Assembly: GCF_000225705.1 (NCBI RefSeq)
Contig: NZ_JH126467.1
Location: 62,001-126,000, forward strand
DNA from: Collinsella tanakaei YIT 12063
GTDB taxonomy: Bacteria; Actinomycetota; Coriobacteriia; Coriobacteriales; Coriobacteriaceae
Length of the DNA stretch: 64,000 nucleotides
Direction of reading: 5' to 3'
The notes under the pieces are model-generated. The model was not told the DNA's origin and did not search any database. It saw only the letters and a program-made list of their open reading frames with translations. Below, piece by piece: positions 49,637-59,167 of this stretch. Position numbers and translations under genes: made by a program. How positions within the stretch are numbered: the stretch's first letter is position 1; each line of letters begins with the position of its first letter.

Positions 49637-50887
49637 ATGGACGATGAGAAGATGACCGGGCGCCATTTTTCCGGCAGCTCTTCTGCTTCCGAGGGCACCG
49701 CTCCCGCAGGTAAGCGGTTTGCACATGCCGCAGCCCCCGAACTCGAGGTCGGCTCCGCCGCTCCCGAGCCCGCGCCGCCACTCGAGCCTGAAGCCGATGT
49801 CCAGGTCGCGACGGGTTCTGCGGGTAAGGTCGTTGAGGGGTCATCCTCCACGCCCGCTGCGGAGGACGGCACTAAAGCGCCCGCGAAAAGGTCCAAGCGC
49901 CGCATCGCGTTGCGGGTGCTGCTAGGTGTTGTCATCGTTTTGGCCGTGGCCGTCGCCGCCGGTGCCATCTATATCAACCAGTCCATCGCCCGTGGTCGCA
50001 AGGCTTTCGAAGACTCCATGAGCCAGGCTATCGAGGAGAAGGGCAAGACCGTCGAGTACAACGGCAAGACCTACGCCCTCAACGAGCATATGGTCTCCGT
50101 GGCGTTTATTGGCTTCGATAATCGCACTACCAACTCCGCCAGCGGCAACGACGTCGCCGGCCAGTCGGACACCATCATGGTCGTCGCCCTCAACACGGAT
50201 ACGGGTAAGGCCACGGGCATCGTCATTCCGCGCGACAGCATGGTTGACGTCGACACCTATATCTCGGGTAACTACAACGGCACGCACTCCATGCAGATCT
50301 GCTTGCAGTATTCCTACGGTTCGACCAGCGAGGAGAGCTCCGAGCTTGTTGCCCGCTGCGCCTCGCGCGTGCTGTACGGCATGCCCATCGACTATTACTT
50401 CACCCTTAACGTCGAGGGCGTTGGCCCCTTAAACGATGCCGTGGGCGGTGTCACGCTGGTGCCCGTTCAAAGCGTCCCCAGCGTTGGTATCAGCGAGGGC
50501 ATGGAAACCACGTTGTACGGCAAGACGGCTGAGCGCTACGTTCAGTTCCGCGACACCTCTACGCTGACCTCCTCGCTTGACCGCCAGCGTCGCCAGGTTT
50601 CCTACCTTAAGGCGTTTACCGGCAAGGTGCTCCAGAATGCAACGGGCGACCCCGCGGCCCTGCTGAGCCTGTACCAGACAGCGCAGGACTACACCTGGAC
50701 CAACCTTGGCTTTGATCAGTTCTCCTATTTGGCAAGCACTATGCTGGCGAAAGGCATGACTTCCTTTGACGTGGTCACCCTGGATGGCGAGATGGGCGAG
50801 GGCGAAACCTATGCGGAGTTCCATCTTAATCAGGATGCGGTTTACCAGACCGTGCTAGATACGTATTACACCCCGGTGGACGAGTAA
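49637..50887 (+). CDS. LytR-CpsA-Psr family wall glycopolymer ligase
   Basis: The 416-residue membrane protein has a disordered Pro/Ala N-terminus, one helix (ALRVLLGVVIVLAVAVAAGAIYI) and an extracellular LCP domain (HMVSVAFIGFDNRT...AGQSDTIMVVALNTDTGKATGIVIPRDSMVDV; GGVTLVPV; QFRDTSTLTSSLDRQRRQV). LCP enzymes join wall teichoic acids or capsule to peptidoglycan. It starts immediately after the sortase gene (ATG at 49637), suggesting co-transcription. It is the third member of the surface-protein/sortase/LCP cluster. Confidence 0.93.
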   Translation: MDDEKMTGRHFSGSSSASEGTAPAGKRFAHAAAPELEVGSAAPEPAPPLEPEADVQVATGSAGKVVEGSSSTPAAEDGTKAPAKRSKRRIALRVLLGVVIVLAVAVAAGAIYINQSIARGRKAFEDSMSQAIEEKGKTVEYNGKTYALNEHMVSVAFIGFDNRTTNSASGNDVAGQSDTIMVVALNTDTGKATGIVIPRDSMVDVDTYISGNYNGTHSMQICLQYSYGSTSEESSELVARCASRVLYGMPIDYYFTLNVEGVGPLNDAVGGVTLVPVQSVPSVGISEGMETTLYGKTAERYVQFRDTSTLTSSLDRQRRQVSYLKAFTGKVLQNATGDPAALLSLYQTAQDYTWTNLGFDQFSYLASTMLAKGMTSFDVVTLDGEMGEGETYAEFHLNQDAVYQTVLDTYYTPVDE

Positions 50888-50902
50888 ACTTGCGTATGCA
50901 AA

Positions 50903-50932
50903 GGCCCCGTGCATGAAAGCGTGCACGGGGCC
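50903..50932 (+). terminator. Terminator after the LCP gene
   Basis: GGCCCCGTGCA (50903-50913) pairs with TGCACGGGGCC (50922-50932), followed by ATATTTTG. It is a good terminator. Confidence 0.88.
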
Positions 50933-50984
50933 ATATTTTGCGCGGTTGGTAGATTCACGTCCGTTCTCGTCCAGCCTCTGCGCG

Positions 50985-51413
50985 CTAGTCGGCTTGGCGG
51001 TCCTCTAGAGCTGTATCAGCGACGGGGGAATCCCCAAGGCAGTCCGGGCATATGCCGGTGAACAGGGTGCTGTGATCGATGCCGGCAAAACCCGTTTGCG
51101 CGCCGCATGCCTCATCTAGGTCAAGGTCATAGGCGAGTGGAACGTCTTGCACTCGCCCGCATTTTCTGCAAAGAATGTGCGCGTGCCCGTCCGACCTCCA
51201 ATCAAAGCGGTTGCCGCCCGGCGTTTTGACCGAGCTGATGATCCCCGCTTCTTCAAGAAGGTTGAGATTGCGGTACACGGTGCCGCGGCTGATTTTCTCG
51301 TCCTGCTGGCGTACGTCCAAATAGATATCGTCCGCTGTCGGATGATCATCGTGCGCGCGAACGGCGTCGAGCACAAGCGCGCGCTGGCGCGTGTTGCGTC
51401 TCTGCACACCCAT
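50985..51413 (-). CDS. Fur-family regulator, PerR-like
   Basis: The 142-residue protein starts at ATG 51413. The winged helix runs from VLDAVRAHDDHPTADDIYLDVRQQDEKISRGTVYRNLNLLEEAGIISSVKTP. The regulatory and structural zinc sites are visible: DGHAHILCRKCGRV (CxxC) and GICPDCLG (CxxC). Among Fur, Zur and PerR it is assigned as PerR-like because it diverges from ahpC. A longer start upstream (51494) has no ribosome site. Confidence 0.85.
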   Translation of the reverse strand: MGVQRRNTRQRALVLDAVRAHDDHPTADDIYLDVRQQDEKISRGTVYRNLNLLEEAGIISSVKTPGGNRFDWRSDGHAHILCRKCGRVQDVPLAYDLDLDEACGAQTGFAGIDHSTLFTGICPDCLGDSPVADTALEDRQAD

Positions 51414-51559
51414 GGTGACCCCTTTCGATGCATCTATACCGCCCCGGTAGCATAAGCGTGCGTCGTAGCGCGACGCGCGGGCAGTGCGATGCAAATAATA
51501 AATGTCATAACCTCACTTGTATATTTCAACAGAATTCGGTCCGTATCTCAAGTTTCTGC

Positions 51560-51587
51560 TTGACATCTCCTTGTACCTACTCATAAT
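51560..51587 (+). promoter_or_regulatory. ahpC promoter
   Basis: A perfect TTGACA (51560-51565) and CATAAT (51582-51587) are separated by 16 bases, 54 bases before the ahpC start. Bases around 51580-51604 are AT-rich and could host a Fur/PerR site, but no clear consensus dyad is seen. Confidence 0.7.
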
Positions 51588-51640
51588 AAGATTCAGTACT
51601 AATAAAGACAGCAAATAGCTGTGATGAAAGGAGACTAATT

Positions 51641-52204
51641 ATGTCGCTTATCGGAAAAGAGATCGCCGATTTTTCCGTCCAGGCCTATCAGAACAACGAG
51701 TTCCGCAACGTCACCAAGGACGACGTCCTGGGCAAGTGGTCGCTGTTCTTCTTCTATCCCGCTGACTTCACCTTTGTGTGCCCCACGGAGCTTGAGGACC
51801 TGGCGAACAAGTATGCTGAATTCTCCGCTGCCGGTTGCGAGGTGTACTCCGTTTCCACGGACACGCACTTTACCCACAAGGCCTGGCATGAGACCTCTGA
51901 GCGCATCGGCAAGGTAGCCTATCCTATGCTCGCCGACCCCACCCACGCGCTTTCCCGTGACTTCGAGGTGCTCATTGAGGAGAACGGTCTGGCCGAGCGC
52001 GGCGCCTTCATCGTCGATCCCCAGGGCAAGATCCAGGTGTACCAGGTGAACGCCGGCGGTATCGGCCGTAATGCGGACGAACTGTTCCGCCTGCTGCAGG
52101 CAGCCCAGTTTGTCGCCGAGCACGGTGACGAGGTGTGCCCGGCTAAGTGGCAGCCCGGCGCCGAGACCCTTAAGCCCTCGCTTGACCTGGTGGGTCAGCT
52201 GTAA
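51641..52204 (+). CDS. ahpC: Alkyl hydroperoxide reductase subunit C (2-Cys peroxiredoxin)
   Basis: A 187-residue typical 2-Cys peroxiredoxin that reduces hydrogen and alkyl peroxides in the cytoplasm. FYPADFTFVCPTE holds the peroxidatic Cys47 and DEVCPAKW the resolving Cys166. The GAAAGGAG ribosome site precedes ATG. It is divergently placed from the PerR-like regulator and followed by a terminator before the reductase gene, which recycles it. Confidence 0.97.
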   Translation: MSLIGKEIADFSVQAYQNNEFRNVTKDDVLGKWSLFFFYPADFTFVCPTELEDLANKYAEFSAAGCEVYSVSTDTHFTHKAWHETSERIGKVAYPMLADPTHALSRDFEVLIEENGLAERGAFIVDPQGKIQVYQVNAGGIGRNADELFRLLQAAQFVAEHGDEVCPAKWQPGAETLKPSLDLVGQL

Positions 52205-52293
52205 GGAGAGCCTTTTTCGAGGGTATTCTCGATGCGCTTGCTCGACGCGATTTCGCACATGAGCCCCCTTGGGGCACATACACGATCCTAAGA

Positions 52294-52334
52294 GGGGCCG
52301 CGGTGGGGAAGAGATCCCTCGCCGCGGCCCTTTT
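52294..52334 (+). terminator. Hairpin between ahpC and the reductase gene
   Basis: A GC-rich stem (GGGCCGCGG with CCGCGGCCC, inner GGGG/CCCT) is followed by TTTTG. It likely reduces read-through into the reductase gene. Confidence 0.8.
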
Positions 52335-52391
52335 GCCGGGCGGGCGCCGTTATGGCTGCTTTCCCGGCTTATAACGTTGGAGGACCAATTT

Positions 52392-54089
52392 ATGGACATC
52401 GATAAACTCTATGATGCCGTCATCATTGGTGGAGGGCCTGCCGGCCTTACCGCTGCAATCTATCTCGCCCGCGCACGTTACCGCGTGCTGGTTGTTGAGA
52501 AGGATCATTTTGGAGGCCAGATCACCATTACCGATGAGGTGGTGAACTATCCCGGCGTGTACGCCGCCAGCGGCTCGCAGCTCACGGAGACCATGAGGCG
52601 CCAGGCCCAGGCCTTTGGTGCCGAGTTCATGCTCGCGGAAGTGATGGGCTTTGATCTGGATGGCGATGTCAAGCGGGTGAAGACCTCTAAGGGCGATATC
52701 CCCTGTTTCGCAGCCCTGCTCGCTACGGGCGCCAGTCCTCGCAGCGTTGGTTTTGCGGGCGAAGATGAGTTTCGCGGCCACGGCGTCGCCTATTGCGCCA
52801 CGTGCGATGGCGAGTTCTTCACCGGCAAGGACGTCTTTGTTGTTGGCGGCGGTTTCGCCGCGGCGGAGGAGAGCGTCTTTCTCACCAAGTACGCGCGCCA
52901 CGTCACCGTTTTGGTGCGCGAGGATGATTTTACCTGCGCGCCCGCTGCCGCCGAGGAGGCGAAGCGCAACAAGAAGATCACCGTGCTCTACAACACCGAG
53001 GTGGTTGAGGCGACGGGTGATTCCGCGTTGCGTACCCTGCGCTACCGCAATATCAAGACCGGCGAGGAGGGCGTCTACCGCGCAGATGACGGCGACACCT
53101 TTGGCATCTTTGTCTTTGTTGGCTACGCACCCGCGACCCAGCTGGTCAAAGGCATCGCCGAGCTTGATCCCTTTGGCTACGTGCTGACCGACGAGCACCA
53201 GATGACCTCTGCAGACGGACTGTTTGCGGCGGGAGACGTGTGCGTGAAGAGCCTTCGCCAGGTTGCCACAGCGGTAGGGCAGGCGGCGCAGACCGCAACG
53301 GATATGGAGCGCTATCTCAAGGCCGCGCAGGAACGTACCGGTCTTGTGCCCGCGGCGCCGGCGGGACGCCCCGTGGCTGCTGCCGGGAGTGCATCAGGTG
53401 CTGGTGCGGGCGCGGGCGCAGATCCCGGCGCGGCGGGCTCGCGGGCAGGCGCTGTCGCCGGCTCCTCGTCCTTATTTGACGACTCCATGCTTGCGCAGCT
53501 AAATACCGTATTCTCCCGTATGGAGCGCTCTTTGGTGTTGCGGCTGCATACAGACGGATCCGATCTGTCTTCCGAGCTTCGCGCGTATATGGACGAGATT
53601 TGCGGCCTTACGGACAAATTGCATCTGGAGGAGGCGGAAGCGGCTACGGACTCGCCGGCGGGCGAGGGGCTTCCCTACGTTGAGGTATGCGACGCCGAGG
53701 GGAACCCGCTGGGTTTAGCGTTTCATGGAGTTCCGGGCGGCCATGAGTTCACCAGCTTTGTGCTGGGCCTCTATAACGCCGCAGGGCCCGGCCAGCCTAT
53801 CGCCCAGGATGACGAAGCGCGGATCTCAGGGCTGGTGGACGAGGTTTCCATCAAGGTGCTTGTGTCGCTTTCTTGCACCATGTGCCCGGAGACGGTCGTG
53901 TCCGCACAGCGCATCGCTGCAGACAATCCACGCGTAACGGCGCACGTGTTCGACGTCGCGCACTTCCCGCGGCTCCGCGAGCGGTATAACGCCATGAGCG
54001 TGCCGTGCGTGGTGGTCGAGCGCGGCGGTACCGAACGCGTGTCATTTGGCAAGAAGAACCTAAGCCAGATGCTCGATGTGCTGGGTTAG
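52392..54089 (+). CDS. AhpF-like peroxiredoxin reductase with thioredoxin domain at the C-terminus
   Basis: A 565-residue flavoprotein. Residues 1-325 are a thioredoxin-reductase module (FAD motif GGGPAG near 13; redox CATC Cys135/Cys138; NADPH motif [20 protein letters not shown]). A Gly/Ala-rich linker (about 330-370) follows. Residues 370-565 resemble the paired thioredoxin-fold N-terminal domain of AhpF, with SCTMCPETV (Cys495/Cys498) and the late MSVPCVVV. In classical AhpF that domain is N-terminal, so the order is reversed. It probably recycles AhpC. The ATG at 52392 follows GGAGGA. Confidence 0.9.
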   Translation: MDIDKLYDAVIIGGGPAGLTAAIYLARARYRVLVVEKDHFGGQITITDEVVNYPGVYAASGSQLTETMRRQAQAFGAEFMLAEVMGFDLDGDVKRVKTSKGDIPCFAALLATGASPRSVGFAGEDEFRGHGVAYCATCDGEFFTGKDVFVVGGGFAAAEESVFLTKYARHVTVLVREDDFTCAPAAAEEAKRNKKITVLYNTEVVEATGDSALRTLRYRNIKTGEEGVYRADDGDTFGIFVFVGYAPATQLVKGIAELDPFGYVLTDEHQMTSADGLFAAGDVCVKSLRQVATAVGQAAQTATDMERYLKAAQERTGLVPAAPAGRPVAAAGSASGAGAGAGADPGAAGSRAGAVAGSSSLFDDSMLAQLNTVFSRMERSLVLRLHTDGSDLSSELRAYMDEICGLTDKLHLEEAEAATDSPAGEGLPYVEVCDAEGNPLGLAFHGVPGGHEFTSFVLGLYNAAGPGQPIAQDDEARISGLVDEVSIKVLVSLSCTMCPETVVSAQRIAADNPRVTAHVFDVAHFPRLRERYNAMSVPCVVVERGGTERVSFGKKNLSQMLDVLG

Positions 54090-54535
54090 TAGCGGACCTC
54101 GAACCCCTTGCTGTCTGTCTGCGGCGTGCGGTCCTGCTCCTCGTCCAACCAGATGCGGTTGTTAAAGCGGCGGTAGTAGGCGTGGACGGCATCTAGGTGC
54201 GCGGCGATGGCGGCGGGCGGCCCCTGGATCTCCATCTCAACCGATCCGTCGCTGTTGTTGCGTACCCATCCGGTGAGGTTGAGTTGGTTGGCGATGCCTT
54301 GATTGGTCCAACGGAAGCCCACGCCCTGGACGGTGCCTATAAAGCGCAGGCGCAGGCGTAGCTGAGCGGGTTCGCTTTGGGCCTCGCCGGTGTCGCAGCT
54401 TTGGTCTGACGCCTGGTGCAGCCTCGCAAGGAGACTTTCCTCTACGGGGCTGCGCTGGTCCGCTTTGCTGGGGCGGTCCTCGTCACCCAGGCCATATTTG
54501 GATGAGCGGGATACGATGCGGTCGATAAATCCCAT
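54086..54535 (-). CDS. Acylphosphatase with N-terminal extension
   Basis: The last 90 residues of this 149-residue protein are an acylphosphatase ([59 protein letters not shown]), which hydrolyses acyl-phosphate bonds; the catalytic Arg in VGFRW and Asn in VRNNSDGSV are present. The first 55 residues are an unusual charged extension with no recognised domain. Its stop codon overlaps that of the reductase gene by 4 bases. Confidence 0.9.
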   Translation of the reverse strand: MGFIDRIVSRSSKYGLGDEDRPSKADQRSPVEESLLARLHQASDQSCDTGEAQSEPAQLRLRLRFIGTVQGVGFRWTNQGIANQLNLTGWVRNNSDGSVEMEIQGPPAAIAAHLDAVHAYYRRFNNRIWLDEEQDRTPQTDSKGFEVRY

Positions 54536-54553
54536 GCGGCGCCTCCCTGCGTC

Positions 54554-55645
54554 TTACTGGTCTTGTTTGTCGCTGGGGAAGACCACGCCCGCCTGGCGGC
54601 GTGCGGCGTCCATGATCTCAAGCGACTCCAGGCTTATGGCTTGCAGGTCGCCCACGCTGCCCAGCCAACCGGCGGGTGCGTCGGCGGCGTGGGCACCCGC
54701 TTGCGTAGCCAGCACGGCGTCGATGAAATCATCCAGCTCATAGGCCATGGTATTGGGGCAGCTGGGCAGCTCAAGCGCACTTGCGGTGGTCGAGGTGCTG
54801 GAATATCCAACGCTGTCGGCCGCCTTGGTTTCGCGAAGGTCGATGCGCGCGTTCGAGGGCATCGACACCCCGCTGAACGTGAGCGTGCCCAGTTCGCCCT
54901 CTATTTGGTTTTCGGCCAAATCAGAGGTGATCTTGGAGTAGTGAAGCGTCGCTATGTGACCGGGGTAGCTTGCGCAGATCACGCCCGCGCCGTCTATGGC
55001 GCCTCCCGTGATGCCTCGTGTGTCATCGTCCAAAAGGGCCGCTGCGCACTGCACGGTTTGGGGCTTGCCAAACAGGGCGACCAGTGGTTCCACGCAGTAG
55101 ACGCCGATGTCCATAAGCGCGCCGGATGCCATGGCGCAATCGAAGATGTTGGTGCGGCGGCCCGCCAGCACGTCCGTATAGCGCGAGGAGTATTTGCCAA
55201 AGCGCAAGGTGGTGCGGCGGATGGTGCCCAGGCGCGGCAGGGCGTCGCGGATCTGGCGCAGGGCCGGGTCGTGAAGGGGGCGCATGGCTTCGAGTGCGAC
55301 CACGTTGTGTTTTGTCGCCTCGTCAAAGAGCTCGGCCGCTTGGCGTTGGTTTGCGCAGACTGGCTTTTCGACCAGCACGTGCTTGCCCGCGCGAACGCAA
55401 GCGAGCGCCTGGCTGTAGTGAATGGCGTTGGGGGAGCCTATGTATACGGCGTCGACGTCAGATGATGCCGCGAGATCTTCAACAGAAGAGAACCCGCGAT
55501 CGCCACCGTGTGCCTGCGTGAAGGCCTCCGCGCGCTGAGCGTCGCGCGAGCAGGTGCCCACAAAGATGGCGCGCGGGTTTGGTTTGAGCACCTCTAACAG
55601 ACTGCTGGTTATCATGCTGGTGCCGATGGTGGCGATGCGAATCAT
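54554..55645 (-). CDS. Gfo/Idh/MocA-family oxidoreductase 1
   Basis: The 363-residue protein starts at ATG 55645 after AAAGGAG. The Rossmann N-terminus begins IRIATIGTSMITSSLLEVL and holds the family EKP motif (GKHVLVEKPVCAN). The typical GALMDIGVYCVEPLVALFG of the substrate half follows. The substrate of these NAD(P)-dependent sugar or cyclitol dehydrogenases cannot be told. A second member lies at 59395. Confidence 0.88.
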   Translation of the reverse strand: MIRIATIGTSMITSSLLEVLKPNPRAIFVGTCSRDAQRAEAFTQAHGGDRGFSSVEDLAASSDVDAVYIGSPNAIHYSQALACVRAGKHVLVEKPVCANQRQAAELFDEATKHNVVALEAMRPLHDPALRQIRDALPRLGTIRRTTLRFGKYSSRYTDVLAGRRTNIFDCAMASGALMDIGVYCVEPLVALFGKPQTVQCAAALLDDDTRGITGGAIDGAGVICASYPGHIATLHYSKITSDLAENQIEGELGTLTFSGVSMPSNARIDLRETKAADSVGYSSTSTTASALELPSCPNTMAYELDDFIDAVLATQAGAHAADAPAGWLGSVGDLQAISLESLEIMDAARRQAGVVFPSDKQDQ

Positions 55646-55670
55646 GGCGGCTCCTTTGGTCTGGTTGGGT

Positions 55671-56159
55671 CTAGTCGGCGTCTCCTTCGACAAATCCCGT
55701 GTCGATGTCAAGTGTACCCGAGTCTGCCGCGCTGGTTGCCAGCTGGTCGCAGCGCTCGTTGAGCGGGTGGCCTGCATGGCCCTTGACCCACATGAACGTG
55801 ACCCGATGGGGCTCCTTTGCGGCAAGCAGGCGCTTCCACAAATCGATGTTCTTCACCGGCTTTTTTTGCGAGGTCTGCCAGCCGCGGCGCTGCCAGCCTT
55901 CGACCCAATGCTTGTTGAAGGCGTTAACCACGTACTGCGAGTCTGAGTGCAGCTCTACCTCGCATGGGCGCTTGAGGGCCTCCAGTGCTACGATTGCGGC
56001 GAGTAGCTCCATGCGGTTGTTGGTGGTGCGCTCGTAGCCGCGCGAGAGCTCCAGCACGTGCTCTTTGCCGGATGGGGTGACGCAGCTTAAAACCGCTCCG
56101 TAGCCGCCGCGCCCCGGGTTGCCTCGCGCCGCGCCGTCCGTGTAGACGATAACCCTCAC
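55671..56159 (-). CDS. rnhA: Ribonuclease HI
   Basis: A 162-residue RNase HI that cleaves the RNA strand of RNA-DNA hybrids. The catalytic acids are visible in [13 protein letters not shown] (Asp8), [10 protein letters not shown] (Glu) and [12 protein letters not shown] (Asp), with [14 protein letters not shown] closing the domain. GTG 56159 is chosen, with AAGGAGG 5 bases upstream; a longer frame upstream adds a stretch without family support. Confidence 0.95.
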   Translation of the reverse strand: MRVIVYTDGAARGNPGRGGYGAVLSCVTPSGKEHVLELSRGYERTTNNRMELLAAIVALEALKRPCEVELHSDSQYVVNAFNKHWVEGWQRRGWQTSQKKPVKNIDLWKRLLAAKEPHRVTFMWVKGHAGHPLNERCDQLATSAADSGTLDIDTGFVEGDAD

Positions 56160-56406
56160 CAGTTCCTCCTTAGTTGCCGTGTTCAAGGTCAACCATTCTA
56201 CCCCTTGTGTATGCGTTCGGTGCTAAAACGTCTTTTCCAATCAGCCGCGCACACAGCGGGTCATCGGAAATCTTTAGAATAGTTTCCTTTGTGCAACTAT
56301 TTGGGTAAAAATGATGGTAATCTCGATGCATATAATGAAACGCCGTTGCGTCGGACTGCGACTCGTTCGCCGCGGCGCATCGGGCTTGCTTTAACGGGAG
56401 GCCCTC

Positions 56407-56631
56407 ATGTCGAAGACCGCCATCAAGATCTGCCCCAAGTGCTCTGGTATCAAGGGTAAGCACCTTAAAGAGGTTTTGACTAAAGATGATTATTCATGCG
56501 GTTGCTTTGGTAAATGCCTAAAGAAGAATCCCGAGCTCGAAGGCAAGGCCTATGCACGCATCAACGGGAAGCTGGTGGCCTGCGATTCGCGCAAAAAGCT
56601 CATCAAAAAGATGGTGGCCGCGGTAGCGTAG
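56407..56631 (+). CDS. Small Cys-rich protein, thioredoxin-like 2Fe-2S (DUF1450-like)
   Basis: A 74-residue protein with CPKCSG (Cys9, Cys12), a CGCFGKC cluster near 31-37 and an end AYARINGKLVACDSRKKLIKKM. The pattern of two early Cys, CxGxC, ING.V and a final helix resembles DUF1450/thioredoxin-like [2Fe-2S] mini-proteins. The number and spacing of Cys suggest an iron-sulfur or zinc site. A GGGAGG ribosome site precedes its ATG. Neighbours do not suggest a partner. Confidence 0.6.
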   Translation: MSKTAIKICPKCSGIKGKHLKEVLTKDDYSCGCFGKCLKKNPELEGKAYARINGKLVACDSRKKLIKKMVAAVA

Positions 56632-56824
56632 AGGGGGGGGGTCACGGAGCGGAATAGCGCCTACCGGCCCCTCTTTGGCCGAATTTGGGCTTTTGGGACG
56701 CCTGGATTTCTTGATAGCTGTTGGCGCGCGAAGCTACGTTGATAGGGTTGAGCGCCTTTTTCCGTGGGTATATTGGACGTTATGTATCAATCTGTCCTAA
56801 AACGGATGAAGGAGTGGACCGACG

Positions 56825-58846
56825 GTGGCCCAGGGTAACGACGATTTCAACAATGACGATTTCCAAGACATGCTCCATAGCATGTTTGGTTTTTCTGGAA
56901 ATGGATTTGGATCGGGCTTTGGCGGCTCGTCCTCATCTGATGCTCATGACGGACCCATTCCCGTTGATGCGGTTATCGATGGGGAGGAGCGCCGCGCTGG
57001 GTCCGGTGGCTCTGCTGCTGGCAAGGGTTCCAGCAAGGGCGGTTCCGGTTCCTCCCGTCACGGTGGAAGGCACCGCGGGCGCCGTGCGCCCAGCCCCATC
57101 GCCCAGCGTATAGCGCAATGGAGCCGCCGCGCGTTTATAGCGCTCGCCATCTTGCTGGCCGTGGCTTTGGTTGCGGGCTACTGGTGGTTCCATCCCGCCC
57201 TCAACTTACAAAGCCCCGGTGTTTGGATGTGGGTTCTGGTTATCGCCATGGCCGCTATCTTCGGCTTCAAGATCGCCGCGCTGAGATCCGAGAAGCATGA
57301 GAAGCTCTTCAACCGCTTGGTCTTTGTTCCCGCTGCCGTCATCGTCCTATTCTTCCTTGGCGTGCTGTGGGGCGAGCCGTTCATGCCGGGTAACGCCGAG
57401 CGCTACGCGACCGTGCTTAACACCACGGACGGAGACTTCGCCAAGGACATCGAACAGGTGGATTATTCCGAGGTCCCGGTTATCGACCGCGATTCCGCCG
57501 TGCTGCTTGGCAACCGCGCCATGGGATCTATTCCTGAGTACGTGAGCCAGTTCGAGATCAGCCCCGCCTACAGCATGATCAACTACCAAGGACGCCCGGT
57601 GCGCGTGAGCCCGCTTACGTACGCGGACCTGTTCAAGTGGTTTTCCAACCGCAGCCAGGGCATTCCCGCATACGTGCTGGTTGACATGGTGACCCAGGAG
57701 GCAGAGGTAGTCCGTTTGAAGGACGCCATCAGGTACAGCGAGTCCGAGCCCCTGGCGCGCAATATCGACCGCTACGCGCAGCTGAAGTATCCTACCTACA
57801 TGTTTGACCAGAAGTCCTTCGAGCTGGATGAGGAGGGGACGCCCTGGTGGGTGTTCCCCGTGCAGAAGCGCACCATCGGATTGTTTGAAGGAACAACCGT
57901 GAGCCGCGTGGTGCTCGTTAACGCGTGCACTGGCGAGACCGAGGACTACGCCGTTGAAGACGTGCCTAGCTGGGTTGATCGCGCCTATCCCAGCGACCTG
58001 CTGATCCAGCAGTACAACTGGAGCGGCGCCTACGCTAAGGGCTGGCTCAACTCCTGGTTGGGACAGCAGGGCGTGGTGCGCACAACGCCGGGCACGGATG
58101 GCCAGCTTGGCTACAGCTACCTTGCGCAGGGCGAGGATATCTACCTATACTCCGGCGTGACCTCCGTTACCGCTGATAACTCCAGCGTTGGCTTTATCTT
58201 GGTGAACCAGCGCACCGGCGAGTCGCATTTCTATTCCGTGCCGGGCGCGACCGAGGATTCCGCCATGGCTTCTGCCGAGGGCCAGGTACAAAACCTTAAG
58301 TACCAGGCGACCTATCCGTTGCTGCTTAACGTCTCCGGACAGCCCACCTACTTTATGGCGCTGAAGGACAACGCCGGTTTGGTCAAGATGTATGCCATGA
58401 TCAACGTGCAGCACTACCAAAGCGTCGCGACCGGCTCCACCGTTGCGGCGACCCAGGAGAGCTATCTGTCTATGCTTGCTGCCGATGGCACCTTAAGCGA
58501 GGATGAGGCCGCCGCATCCGGTGCTGAAGAGAAGGCCTCCGGCAAGATCGCAAGCATCGCGCAGGCCGTCATCGACGGTAACTCCCATTTTTACGTGACG
58601 CTTGAGGGCGATGATGCCATCTACGATTTCGCTCTGCCCGATATGTTGGGTATTGTTCGCTACCACGTTGGCGATGCCATCGAGTTCTCGTATGCCAAGT
58701 CCGTCGAGGGCGATGATGCGGAAAGCGACGATGCGGCGACGCGTCAGGTTACCAAGTTCGGAGCCATCCGAGCGACCTCGCAGGGCAAAGATTCCGATGA
58801 GGCGTCGCCCGAGGCTGATGCCTCCGACGCCGCCGCCATGGCGTAG
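56825..58846 (+). CDS. Large membrane protein with extracytoplasmic domain, function unknown
   Basis: The 673-residue protein starts at GTG 56825 after AAGGAG. An N-terminal low-complexity part (about 100 residues, Gly/Ser/Arg-rich) leads to three membrane helices (AFIALAILLAVALVAGYWW, GVWMWVLVIAMAAIFGFKIAAL, LVFVPAAVIVLFFLGVLWG), then about 480 extracytoplasmic residues. The latter hold repeated beta-rich motifs with VFPVQKRTIGLFEGTTVSRVVLVNACTGETEDY and VGFILVNQRTGESHFYSVPG. I do not recognise the family. Similar proteins are, from memory, common in Coriobacteriia. Confidence 0.75.
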   Translation: MAQGNDDFNNDDFQDMLHSMFGFSGNGFGSGFGGSSSSDAHDGPIPVDAVIDGEERRAGSGGSAAGKGSSKGGSGSSRHGGRHRGRRAPSPIAQRIAQWSRRAFIALAILLAVALVAGYWWFHPALNLQSPGVWMWVLVIAMAAIFGFKIAALRSEKHEKLFNRLVFVPAAVIVLFFLGVLWGEPFMPGNAERYATVLNTTDGDFAKDIEQVDYSEVPVIDRDSAVLLGNRAMGSIPEYVSQFEISPAYSMINYQGRPVRVSPLTYADLFKWFSNRSQGIPAYVLVDMVTQEAEVVRLKDAIRYSESEPLARNIDRYAQLKYPTYMFDQKSFELDEEGTPWWVFPVQKRTIGLFEGTTVSRVVLVNACTGETEDYAVEDVPSWVDRAYPSDLLIQQYNWSGAYAKGWLNSWLGQQGVVRTTPGTDGQLGYSYLAQGEDIYLYSGVTSVTADNSSVGFILVNQRTGESHFYSVPGATEDSAMASAEGQVQNLKYQATYPLLLNVSGQPTYFMALKDNAGLVKMYAMINVQHYQSVATGSTVAATQESYLSMLAADGTLSEDEAAASGAEEKASGKIASIAQAVIDGNSHFYVTLEGDDAIYDFALPDMLGIVRYHVGDAIEFSYAKSVEGDDAESDDAATRQVTKFGAIRATSQGKDSDEASPEADASDAAAMA

Positions 58847-58887
58847 ATGAAGCACGCCTTCGCGCGGAAACACACGGATTTTTGAGG

Positions 58888-58931
58888 CCCGCAGCCCTCT
58901 CCATGTTGCAATGGGGAGGGCTGCGGGTTTT
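58888..58931 (+). terminator. Terminator after the large membrane protein
   Basis: CCCGCAGCCCTC and GAGGGCTGCGGG arms with inner CCAT/ATGG form a long stem followed by TTTTG. Confidence 0.9.
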
Positions 58932-59167
58932 GTCGGAGGCGGTGCGCGACGTCATTATGCACGCGGGCAATCTGCGAACTGCCGATTCTAATTCTTTCAT
59001 ACAGGCGGAGTTCATGAAATAAAGCCGTCAGCGTTTGGTGTGGCAATTGAAACGCTTCAGGTGGGTATGGGATTATTTCCATAGACTTGATAGTTCTTCC
59101 GAGTGAGATGGCGAGGCCGCGCCTGGGACTATTTGACTTGCTATTCTTCGTAATGTTGGAGACAAAC
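58932..59167. other. Intergenic region before the Gfo/Idh gene
   Basis: AT-rich stretches alternate with GC-rich ones. No protein or RNA gene is supported. Confidence 0.5.

Noticed and set aside
51580-51604. PerR box in the ahpC promoter
   Set aside because: The best 15-mer matches the TTATAATnATTATAA consensus at only about half of the positions; direct PerR control remains possible but is not seen.
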